From: Chrysochromulina tobinii
Lineage: Eukaryota > Haptophyta > Prymnesiales > Chrysochromulinaceae
Length of the DNA stretch: 48,504 nt
Direction of reading: 5' to 3'
NCBI GenBank assembly: GCA_001275005.1
Contig: JWZX01003359.1
Coordinates: 1 to 48,504, forward strand
Shown here: piece by piece, positions 1-11,200 of the stretch
Layout of the letters: every line of letters starts with the position of its first letter
Numbering within the stretch: the first letter of the stretch is position 1
Program-made: the position numbers and the translations under genes
Notes under the pieces: generated by a model
The model's input: only the letters and a program-made list of their open reading frames with translations
The model's database searches: none
What the model was told of the DNA's origin: nothing

Positions 1-517
1 GTCCGTCCACAGTGCCGCCGCGGCAGCGGCGCCTTCCAAATTTGGGGTGTTTGGCTTGCTCGTACACGCCATTTTGTCGCTCGGATACGCGACGGCTGCT
101 GGTGAGTCCGAAAGTGGCCAGAGCAATGAGATGGCGGCGGAGCGAACGCGATCGCCGTCATTTTCGTCGGACGCCCATTTTCGCTGTTTCGGTCAAGTTT
201 GAGGAGCGAACCGACCGAACGCGGCTTCGTTCAAGAGTGACGGCGATTCTATCGTGACCGCACGAACAAACCATCCAGAAAGACCTATGGTGGGTTCCGA
301 CGAATCTCAATGACCGAGCGACAAAAGGTGCACGGATTCCACACTTTTTACCGGCAAGTAAGCTTGTGTATCATCGCCAAACTTTCGCCGCATTTTCCCG
401 ATTTAGTTTGGCGTCCTCCTTGTCTTGGAAGAGACCTTGTGGCACCTTCGGCCACCTTTTGTGTACCCCTTAGGCAGGAGTAAGGTCTTCTAGACAACGA
501 TCGAGATACGGGGATCA
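1..517. other. Intergenic left edge
   Basis: No convincing gene is seen on either strand. Short open frames here lack recognisable domains. The stretch just before the amidase start presumably holds its promoter and 5' untranslated region, but no clear TATA box was identified. Confidence 0.5.
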
Positions 518-1771
518 ATGTCGCGCCACGGTGACATTTCGAGCAGCAAGGACACCGTCGGCGTATGCGTCTTCCAGTACAAGATGCCCCGACTCCACAC
601 GCGCGAAGACGTGATGAAGAACGTGGAGCACATTTGCGATCTCGTCAGAGGTACGAAGAAGGGCTTGCCGGGAATGGACCTCATCATCTTCCCAGAGTAT
701 TCGACGCAGGGCATCATGTATGACAAGGACGAAATGTTCGCAACCGCTACGACCATTCCGGGTCCTGAGACCGACGCCTTCGGCGAGGCGTGCAAAGCTG
801 CCAAGACGTGGGGTGTCTTCTCCCTGACTGGTGAGCAGCACGAGAGCCACCCGAGGAAGAATCCGTACAATACGCTGGTGCTGATCAACGACAAGGGCGA
901 GATCGTCCAAAAATACCGCAAGATCCTCCCATGGTGCCCGATCGAGGGTTGGTACCCCGGAGACCAGACGTACTGCACCGAAGGGCCCAAGGGCATCAAG
1001 ATCTCGTTGATCATCTGCGACGACGGAAACTACCCCGAGATCTGGCGAGATTGCGCGATGAAGGGTGCGGAGCTCGTCGTGCGCTGCCAGGGCTACATGT
1101 ACCCGGCCAAGGAGCAGCAGGTCATCGTCGCCAGAGCGATGGCCTGGATGAACAATGTCTACGTCGCAGTCGCCAACGCCAGCGGCAACGACGGCGTGTA
1201 TACCTACTTTGGCCGCTCGGCGATCGTGGGCAATGACGGCCGCACCCTCGGAGAGTGCGGAGAAGAGTGCGATGGCCTGCAGTACGCGCAACTCTCAATC
1301 TCGGGCATCCGCGACTCGCGCCGGACCGACCAGGCGCAGAATCATCTCTTCAAGCTCCTTCATCGCGGCTACACGGGCGTGTATGTAGATCTGCCACTGA
1401 CGCTGATGAACACCGATGGCCGCGGAATGCCGCGGATTGCGCCTCTGGGCGTGTATGTGGACACTGCCACTGACTCGTGACTGCCACGAATGCCACTAAC
1501 GCTGATGGACACTGATGGGCGCTGATTGCCGCGGATTGCGCCTCTGATCAGGTATGCCTCGGGCGACGGCGACAAGGGTGCACCACCCGATTGTCCCTTT
1601 TCGTTCTACAAGACTTGGGTCAACACGCCTCTTCTCGCTCAGCAGATGAGTGAGTCGATCACGCGCGAGCACATCGGGGTGGAAGAGTGCCCGGTCGACG
1701 GCATCCCGAGCCCCAGCCAGCTCGTCGAGCAGACCACGGAGCCGCTCTTGACGGCCGAGAACATTCAGTAG
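518..1771 (+). CDS. amiE: Aliphatic amidase (AmiE type, nitrilase superfamily), two exons
   Basis: Predicted to hydrolyse short aliphatic amides to the acid plus ammonia. Exons are 518-1380 and 1552-1771, giving 360 residues, close to the roughly 345 of bacterial AmiE. The start matches the family N-terminus (RHGDISSS). The nitrilase triad is visible: Glu in FPEYSTQG, Lys in KYRKILPW and Cys in [11 protein letters not shown]. Without splicing, the frame leaves the family after HRGYTG and stops at 1480. Splicing at GTATGT...CAG restores [16 protein letters not shown] and the usual tail with FYKTWV. The very close resemblance to bacterial enzymes suggests horizontal acquisition followed by intron gain (inference). 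No targeting peptide is seen, so a cytosolic location is likely. Confidence 0.93.
1376..1546 (+). repeat. Imperfect tandem duplication spanning the amidase intron donor
   Basis: The stretch 1376-1400, which includes the exon border and donor, recurs at about 1448-1472. The 56-nt block 1392-1447 recurs at 1491-1546 with scattered substitutions. The second unit contains extra material around 1465-1490. The duplicated segment therefore includes the splice donor itself. Confidence 0.85.
1381..1551 (+). other. Spliceosomal intron of the amidase gene
   Basis: A 171-nt intron with donor GTATGT and acceptor CAG, in phase 2. It is supported by the restored amidase reading frame on both sides. Internally it is an imperfect tandem duplication (see the repeat entry), and it carries a second GTATGT donor at 1453, exactly 72 nt downstream and in frame. 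Confidence 0.88.
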
Positions 1772-2280
1772 AGCGAGAGACAGACGGCACAGGGATGTAA
1801 CAGCCAAACAGGGATGAGGGATGCAATGAGGGAGTCACATCCGCGCCTGGAGGAGGCATGCGCCTGTGGACAACGATGCGGAGGAGGAGGAGGACCTGCA
1901 CCTCTCGGCGACTGAACTGTAGTTGAGACCTAGTTGAGACCCTCCCCCCAGACGGTTAGTACATGAAATTGTGTAAACACCCCCGCCGGAACGCGGAAGA
2001 TCTCGTTGGGTTAGGCGATGTGTGAATGGATATTATGAGTTGTGAAAATTCCATCGCTGGAGGGGCGCCGCCGGTGTTGCCTGGCAACTGAGGCGGCCCA
2101 TTGGGCCTCTCGTTCCGTACAACTTTTCAACGGCACTCGGCTGGCTTCGAAAATCCCGCAGGTCGTTCTATGAGCTTGCCTTTTCGGATGTTCGTGGGGT
2201 AATCGTGGCGTGAAGTCGCGTTGTGCGGTGTTTCGGCTCTCAGACTAAAGTTCAGCCCGAGGGACGAGTCGCCTGTGTAC
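1772..2280. other. Intergenic: amidase 3' flank and channel promoter
   Basis: No gene is seen. The right half holds the putative promoter of the IP3R-like gene, including the palindrome at 2076-2088 and an inverted CCAAT (CCATTGG) about 10 bp further on. Confidence 0.5.
2076..2088. promoter_or_regulatory. X-box-like palindrome upstream of the IP3R-like gene
   Basis: GTTGCC-T-GGCAAC is a perfect inverted repeat fitting the RFX X-box consensus. It lies about 190 bp upstream of the chosen ATG and next to an inverted CCAAT. The match is seen directly; a function in this organism is only a guess, because the presence of an RFX factor is unknown. Confidence 0.35.
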
Positions 2281-5200
2281 ATGTCGATGCACAAACACGA
2301 CCCTGACGAGCCTCGCCTCGATCCGCTGCTCCCTGGCAAGAGCACTGTCCAGCTGCGAATCGGCGACACCATCGCCCTCTGCGTGCAGCGCGACGGCAAA
2401 TTCTGTGTCATCAGCTCCGAGGGCTTTGTGGAGCTCGGCTCCTCACTGCGTGAGCTCGCGCTGTCGACCACTGTGCCCTGGACCCTCCTCGATTGCATGT
2501 GGGTCGTCACGCAAAAGCACCAGTACGACGCGCAGAGGAATCTGCAGCGCTACCGCCAGAAGAGCTCGCAGCAGAGCCTGAAGCAAGGAGATCAGAAAAA
2601 GGTAATGTCGAAGTCAGCAATGCCACTTTCGGTGGGGGATGTGGCAGCGAGCGCGATGTCGGTCTCATCGCGCCAGGCTCGCGAGTTGCAGGACGCGCAG
2701 CGGCGCGCGCAGACCGAGTTCCAGGCCGCGCTGCTCACGGAGCGTTTGTCGAACGCGGCGCGCAATGAGGAGAAGCGTGGCATGGCGATTACGTACGGTG
2801 AGACCATCCAACTCATGCACCTCAAGTCGCGCAAGTACATGGTGTTCAACCCGAAGCGGCGCGCGCTCGCGATGGGCTGCTACTCTGTGCGCCTCGAGGC
2901 CGAGGGCAGCGACGACGCCTGGCTCACCGTGGGGCCGTGCTATCCATTCCAGTTCGAGGGCGGCGCCGTGTACAACCACGACATGCTCACACTCCACTCG
3001 GTGAAGCGTCAGCTCTGGCTGCACTGCGGCGCGTCCGAGGCCGTCGATTACCTCGGTGAGGGTGGGTCCAGCGCACTCGGAACTGCAGCGGCATCCAGTA
3101 ACGGGCCTGCTCTCGCGATCGCCGACGAGGTGAACGCCGCACCGAGAGGCACAGCGCTGCAGCTGGTGGTGCTGCGCTCGTGCACCGCTGGCTCCTCAGC
3201 GGGGGCTTCGAGCGGCGGCGGCGACGGCGGCCACGCACCCGCGGCGGCGGCGGCGGCGGCCGCCGCCGCGGCCGCGCCGACCGGCGAATCGGGCCCCGAA
3301 AACCCTGACGGGTTCGAGTCGGCGATCATGTCGGCGATGGTGCCGCCCGCGGACAGCCACATCCGTTGCGGTGACATCATCGCGCTGTACCACTGCGACG
3401 AGCAGCGTCACATGATGGCGAAGGGGACGTTCAACGAGGGAAACGCCTCCCCCAACGGTAACACAGGGCGCTCCGACGCTCTATTCGCCGCGGGCTCCAG
3501 CGGCGACTATGCAAGTGCGAACGCACTGTGGCAGATCCAAGCGCCTCAGGGGCTGTGCTTCGACAAGGTGGTCTCGGGAAAGCAGTCGGCAGGCAGCCCG
3601 AATGCGGGCTACTGCCTGCAGCATCTCGCCTCGGGCCGCTACCTCTACGCCCATCCCCCGAACAAGCCTCCACGCAACCAAAACGCCCTCGCCGCCCAAG
3701 CCGAAGCCGACAAGGTCGCAGCCGCTCGAACCCATGGCATCACGGGCGGAATCTTTGGGCTGTCGGCGACCGCTAGCAAGGACGAGGTGGACAGGGCGAG
3801 GCGACGAGGGTTGGGTGGCATGCTCGCTGACATCGCCAGCCCCGTTTCGACAGCAAGAGAGGTAGCAAAAGCCCCTGCTCAACGCCCCGAAGACATCGGG
3901 AGCGTACTCACTGCCGGTGTCGGCAAGACTGGTGCCGGCATCGGAGAGGCTCTGGGGGCGTTCGGTACGGGCGACGTTGTCGGCGCTCTCGGCGCAAGCA
4001 CCGATACCGTCGTTGGGCTCATCGGCACTTTAGGCACAGCGACACAGGCCTCTATCGGTGCTATCGGCTCCGCTACTGGGGACCTATTGAAGACACCCCT
4101 CTTCAACACCTCTTCACAAGAGAAGAAGGATGGCCCTGAGGATGTGGACAAGGATGTGGACACCGAGGACAGCAACGAGTTTGGAAACCGCCTCGTGCTC
4201 AGCGTCGCGCCCCTGAGCGTGGGACCACCGTCACTCTTCGAGCTGCACGTGTCTCAGACGACGGCGAAGACGCTTCAGGCTGACGCCCTCGTGAGGCTAC
4301 GCCACATAGACTCAGGAGGGTGGGTCTCCACGCGCAAGGTGTCTCCTAAGGCAGTGGAAGGTGCGGAAGGCGTCGAGAGGGGGGACGTGACACCTACGGC
4401 GGCGGGTGGCAACCAGCCCGCGGTGCGCTGTGTGGTGAGCTCCGAGTGCTACGTGCGTGACGGCCTGATCATCGAGAGGCCGACGGCGGTGACCAACACG
4501 TTCCTCGCCGTTGCGGGCGTTACGCACCACCTCGTAGCCCATGCGGCCGAATTGACTGCGGGGAGACTCACAGGTGCTGAGGCGCGGCCGTTCACGATCA
4601 AGTGTCTTCAGTACCTGATCTCGTACCTGAAGGTGGATGAGCAGGAGGCGGGCCATGGTGGACGGGTTTCCACCTCCTTCTTGCAAGAGGTGATGCGCGA
4701 GCTGGGGGTGCTGCAGGCGCTCGTAACGCTGCTCACGGTGCCCTTTGAGCGACTCGGCACCGTCGCCTTCCACAAGCTCGACACCGACAAGCCGCTCCTG
4801 CCGCAGTCAAAGGTTGCGGCCAAGCTGCTCTACCACTGCATCGCCGGGAACGCGCTCAGCTGCACGCAAATCAACCACGCCATCCCTCGCCTCGAGCCAG
4901 CGGCGCGTAAGGGCATCGGCATCGGCGAGGTGCTGCAAGAGGTCTTCGCCGAGGTACCCGTCGAGACGGCGCAGATTGACTTTTGGCTCCACCTGCTCGC
5001 CAAAGCGAGGCGCGGCGCGGGCTCCGAGGCCGACTACACCGGTGGCGCGATGATCCTATCACTGCTGCACGCATTCTGCTACCGTCTCGCGCAGCCGGTC
5101 ATCTCAAACCAGAACCTGATCGCGCTCAAGCTCATACTCGCGCCCGGCTCGACGCTGCTCGACGAGGTGCAGTTCCTCGAGCCCGGCCGGTTTGGGCTCA

Positions 5201-8200
5201 ACCCCAAAACCTTCTCGAAGGACGCCGAGCCCACCTTGGTGAGGCGGGGGGACCATATCGACCAGCGCCTGCTTGCGCCGGCAGCCTCTCGTGCAGGCAG
5301 GTCACTTAGGCGCAGTTCGTCAGGCGTTGTCATGGCCGCCGCCAGCGGCGCCGTGGTGACACAGGCATCCTTGGAAGACTTCGGGGCGGATGTGATCGGG
5401 GGCCTTGCGCTGGGGGGGAGGGGCCTTGCGAAAGGGGGGAAAGCCTTGCTCAAGATAAGCGAGAAAGCCTCGATCAAGGGAGGGGAGAGACTCAGGAGAA
5501 CAACCCTGGAGATCAACTCTGTGTCCGCGTTATCGCCAACGTCATCGGGGGAGCCGGCCGGTGCCGCAACAACGACCGGGGTCGATGGCGTCACAATGGC
5601 CGGGGTCGATGCCGCGGGCAAGCAGGCGGCTGCCGCTGCCCCCACTGCATCAAATGACTCGCAGCGTTTCGCGAAAAAGTTTGCTCACCTGAAGAGCGAC
5701 ACGCCATGCTCCGCGTTGGCGTCGGGGCCCGTGTCTGCGCCGGCACAGGGAACGGATCAGCTGAATGCAACTCAAGATCCCGTGGTGAAAAAACCGAGTG
5801 CCTTTGACGAGTGGACCGCGCTGCGCGAGACGCTCGCGCCGCTGCCGCCGCCACCAGCCGACCCGTCAGCATGGGAGGGCGAGGAGGCGAACTCCGAAGT
5901 GCTGCGCTTCCGAGTGCTGCAGGAGCCCGCACTGCTGTGCGTCGTCAAGCGCAGGAGGGTGCTGACGGCGAAAGGACATGCACAGGAGCAGCTGTGCCTC
6001 TCGCCCTTTGATCGCTCGGCGGTTAAGGCCCGTGGTAGCGCTGACCAATTTGGCGGTTGGACGCCGCTGTCGGACCTCCAAGGCGCACGGAACGTCGAAC
6101 TGCTCGAATACTACCTGAACGAGCTCCGGCTGTTGGGCGGGCTGGTCCAGGGGCACAATGGACTCACGGTCCAGACGGTGCGCGCGCTCTATCCGTTCTC
6201 GCTATGCATGGAGATCATCCGGGAGAAATCGGTGGCGTGTGAAGTGCGCGCGGCGGTCTGCATCCTCGTTCGCCAGCTTTACGTGGAGGCTGCCACGCGC
6301 GAGCTCCGCCCCTACAACCAGTCTGTGTGGGATTGGGACGCGCTTCTCGATTGTGCTGATGGCTCCGCGTTGCCGCCGCCCGAAGCGTGCCTCTCGCGCC
6401 CACCACCACTCACGGACGAAATGGGCGAAGCCGAAGAGGGCAACTTGCCCGCGGCCCAGGCCAAGGAAGCCAAGGCGACGCAGGATGCCAAGGCGGTGTT
6501 ACCAGAGAGTCCGAGCGGCGAGTTTTCGGGTGTGAAGGAAGTCCACAACGAGGTCCTCGCCGTCGCAGAGAGCGTCCCCGAGGTCGTCAGCAGCCCCCCA
6601 GTGAAAGGGCTTGCTAGCCTGGCAGGTCTTCTGGGGGGCTTGAGGAAGAAGAATGCGGAAGCAAAACTCCCTTCGGAGGAGACGAAGCGAATCGATGACA
6701 CGCCGTTGCCCGCGGCCCAGCAACTGGCCACGGAGGTGTCGAAGTACATTGAGAGGGAGTCGCAGAATACGATGATCAACAAGATGGAGATGCAGTTCCT
6801 TGGGGGCATGCTCGACCTCGCTGTGCATCTGCTGCGCTACGGCCAGCTCAATGATCTCGGCCTCATCAGCAGGATGTTCGAGAGCGCGGTGAATGCGCTC
6901 GCGGTGCCCGTCGAGCGACCTATCGACGACACCGACCAGACGGCGCGCGAAGCCTTTGACTCACTGCTCAGTTGCAAGTCGCTGCTGTGCCAGCTGCTCG
7001 AGGCGCTCCTTGAATATCGACTCCACCTCCGCGTGGGTAACGTCTTGCGCAACCTCCGGCTGCGCGTGCTCGGCCTCCCAAGGCAGCCGCGGTCGCTGCA
7101 GTCAAACGTGGGTCAAGCGGCAGTGCCCACGCAGGGCAAGCAGCATGCCAAAGAGAAGCCACCGAGCACCCCAGTAACGTCGCGGGCAGTCTCGTTTGCC
7201 TCCGGTGTCAACGGCTACGAGCGCTTGCTCGAGGAGGGCGCCGGCGGCAGTGTACGCAACGACGCGGTGGCCAGCGCAGTGCTCGCCGTGTCTGCACCCG
7301 TGGACTCGAGCCAGGGGAGGGCTGCCTCGCCCAGCAGGGCGGGGCGCTTGGCTGACGAAGATAAGGGGATTGACATCTATGAGGAGCTCTCTTTTGCCAA
7401 CAAATTCCTTGAGTGGGGGGAGTCTGAAAAGATCATGACGAAAGCGCTCGTGCAGACGGCCACTGAGGCGCGCGGCTGCAAGCCCGAACTGGTCTCGGAG
7501 GCGCTTCGCATGCTCTTTGCGCAGTTCAATCAGGCGCGTCTGCTCTTCACCGCCATCCAGGGCGTCGTGCTGGTGAAGAAGCCCCTCAGCCCCGCCGCAG
7601 CACGAGTCGCCAACGCGGACGCGATGAAGAATCTCGGCAACACCCTTTCGGGGGCAGCATCGTCGACGCAGTGGTCGGGCGGCATCGACGATTGGACCTT
7701 CCTCGGGCGAGCGGCGAATGCGGCGGCGGCGGCGACGGCGACGTTAGAAGCGGAGCAGCAGGAGAAGCGCTTCTTAGCAGCGGAGACAGGGCGCTTCTTG
7801 GCTCGTAAGATGATCGCGAGCGCTTTGGGCCCCAATGAGCGCGACGAGGCCACCACGATGGCACGCAACATACGCGTGCTCAAGCGCATCATCGGAGCCC
7901 TGCGAGCGCTCGCCTCGACCGACCCAATGAGGGAGGCCGCCATCGTGCTCTCGAATGTGGCGGTCGCAGTGCATCAGCTGCGACTGCTGTGCCGCACGCC
8001 TCACCAGCGACGGCTTCATCGCTCGTTTGGAGCGCACGAAGTGGTCTGCGAGGCGCTGCGTGTGCTGCAGCAGGTCGAGGAAGGGATGTCCCATGGCAGT
8101 ACAACCGGAGCGGTGCAGACACCGTCGGACGAAGGCAGCTTCAAGGAGAAGAGCAGCAGCGGCCCGATGACACCCAGGCTCCCAGCCAAGGAGCTGCTCG

Positions 8201-11200
8201 CTGCTCGTGAGGAGGCCTTCGACTTCCTTGCCGCCTTCTGTGGCTCCTCGCTCAGCGACTTGGCGCAAGCGCAGGGTGCCGACGCCGCCGACGCAGGCGG
8301 GAGGATCTCGCCTTCTCAGAGCGAGATTGGCGAGACTGGCTCGGCGAGATTGGCGAGATCGCCCGCAGAGATTGGCGAGATTGGCGAGATTGGCGAGATT
8401 GGCTCGGCGGGCAGCGCAACCAGCGGCGAGGGCTCGCCGACGGGCTCCCTTCATGAGGGCTCCCGCCCGGCATCGCCCACCTCGACGTTCGGCGGGAAGC
8501 GGAGCTCATTAGACTCGAGGGCTGAGCCTTGGTGCGCATCACCTTCGGTGAGCGTGCACAGTGGCGGCAGCGTGGCGTCGGCATCTTCGAGTAAGGAGCA
8601 GCCCTCGACCGAAGTCTACGGGAAGGATCCTCAGAACCAGGAAGCTCTCTTCCCGTACTTTGACCTCATCCTCGACCACATGCCCCGCGTGCGGAAGGCA
8701 ACGCTGTGCTCACGCATGGTCCTGGATGGCAACACGCGTAACTGCGGCTCGGTGACGGATGCACAGCTCGACAAGATTGTCAACCTGATGATCGACAAGT
8801 CGGGGCGCTACTCTTGGTACCTCGATGTGCTGCTCTCGCTCGCACGCGGGCTGCCTGATGCCGACTCGTCGGCGGCGGTGAAGATCATGCGCAAGCTGGT
8901 CGACGTAACGCCCACCGGGTACCTGCTCATTCTGTATTCCGGTGCGCAGGGGCGCGAGCGGCGCGCACTCGAGCTCGCAAGCCTCAAGGCCGAGCTCTCG
9001 CAGGAGACAAGTATGGTCGCGTTCCACCACGCGCTCGTGCAGCTGCTCGCTGAGCTTGCGGCCGGCCTCGCAAACGAGGTCGAGATGCTCGTGCAGTCGA
9101 TCGTGCCGCTGCACGAGGTGTGCGCGCACATCTGCGACGCATTCTGCCCGTATGCCATCCGCGCCTCCTTTTTGGTGCTGCTGCTCGAGGGGTACACGGT
9201 GACAGCGCTCAAGGTGCAGTCGCTCGTACAGTCGCCCGCGGTCTGGCAGGTGATCGCCATCTTCTCCGCCGAGCTCAAGTCATTGCTCGAGTGCATCGCC
9301 GGCCACGGCGACGATGAGGACCGTGCACAGGCGTCGCTCGGGCTGCGCGACTCGTCGCGTGGTCCCTCGTTCTTCGAGGCAGGTCTCTGGTTCTTGGTCG
9401 CCTTCCTCGAGAAGCACGTGTCCACCGAGGTGCTGCGCGCCGACCACGTCGCGGCTCTCTTCTCCTTGCAGCGCATCTCTGCACGGATGCTCGGCATCGA
9501 GAAGGCGCGTGACCGGGCAGCCAGGGCGCGCGCCGCAGGCACGCCCCTTGCCGTCAAGAATATGGAGGAGTCCTTGAAGTATGCGATCCTTTCGGATGAG
9601 CAGCGCCAGAAACCCGAGGATCCGCCCAAAGGCGTCGCCAAAGGTGGCGCTAAAGGAGGCGTCAAAGGTGGCGAATGCAACGCCGCTAACGGCGCCGCCA
9701 GTAGCGACTCCAGTGGAAGGTCAGTCCGTGGGCGCGACCCGAGCGCCGCAAGCGCGCCCGTGCCCGCACCAGAACCGCCAAAATCGCCCACGTCCACACA
9801 TGCTGCCGTGCACCTCGCGCTCTCGGCGCCTCAGCGCACGCTACTGTCGACAATTCTCATGGCGCTCAAGGACAAGGGCATCGGTATGGGCCAGAGTGCG
9901 TGGGCGAACGCGGGACTGCGCATGGGGATCAGTGCCGTGTTGAAGCCTCATCGCAAACTGGATGCGAAGGCCGCTGCTTTGGCTCAGAAGGAGGCCGAGA
10001 TGACAAAGATGGTCATGACGGCGGTCAATCGCGAAACTCGGCCCGATCCGAACGACGTGTTCGCCGCCGTCAATGAGATCGTGAAAGAGGGCAAGTCGGG
10101 GATCGCCGCTGCCGACGTTGCCAAGCTTGCGGCCCAGAAAGGCGCCACCGGCGCCAAGAAGTACATCCAGGGGGAGATCCGCCAAGGGGACGAAGACGAG
10201 GTCGTGTCGGGAGTCCCTGTCAAGCTGGCTGAGGAGGAGGGTTCTTCCCGCAAGGAGGAGGATTCTTCCCGCAAGCCATACGACGACCTGCTCTGGATCT
10301 ATGACAGCGATACCGGGCTCGAAGTCGTGACCAAGATTGGAGATGCGCTCGAGCTCGTGAGATCCAAAATAGAGAGGTGGGAGGAGATGGATTTCCGAGA
10401 GGCCGTGGGGGTTTTCCGAGAGCCCCGCGATGCAGTGCGCCCGCTCATCGACCAGCTCAAGATGACGAACACCTCGCTCACCTCGGGGCAGAATGCGGTA
10501 CGCGATCGCGCGGCAATCGCGCTGGTGCAGGACCGCTGCCTGCGCGTGCTCCAGGCGCTTCTCAAAGGCGACAAGGGCGTGAACCAAACGATGCAGACTA
10601 GGCTCAACGACATGGGGGTCACGCAGGTGATGGTGCGTGCGCTGGGCACGTCCGACTCAGACCAGACGTTCGAGGCGGCGCTTGAGCTCGGCACGGCGCT
10701 CCTCGAAGGCGGCAACGTGCGCGTGCAGCAGACCATCTACCGCGAGCTGCGTGACTCGGGCACGAACATATCTCTCGCGCGCCTCTCGCAGGCACTCAAC
10801 CGCCAATGCCTCAAGATCCGCACCTTCTTCTCGGAGCAGGAGCAGGCCTTATGGTATGCCAAGGTGCTCGAGCCCCACCTCGAGCAGGCCCGAGAGGCCT
10901 GGCGCTCCGGCCGCCCCTTTCAAAGCCAGTCGACGCAAAGCCTCGGGCGGCGCGGCTCGACGGCGGCGCTACACCAGGCGGTGCAAGCAACTGTGGCGGC
11001 CGGTGAGAGGCAGTTGGCCGAGGCGGCCGCTGCCGAGCAACGGCGCCGCAACCCGTTCCAGCAGCGCCGTCCCGAGCGGTCAGCAGGCCAACGCGTCAAT
11101 GGAGAGCGTACGAAAGTCATCGACCTACGACTGGCCTGCAAGGTGCTCATCTTCATCGAGTGCGCCACCGAGGGACACTACACCGAGATGCAAGAGTACT

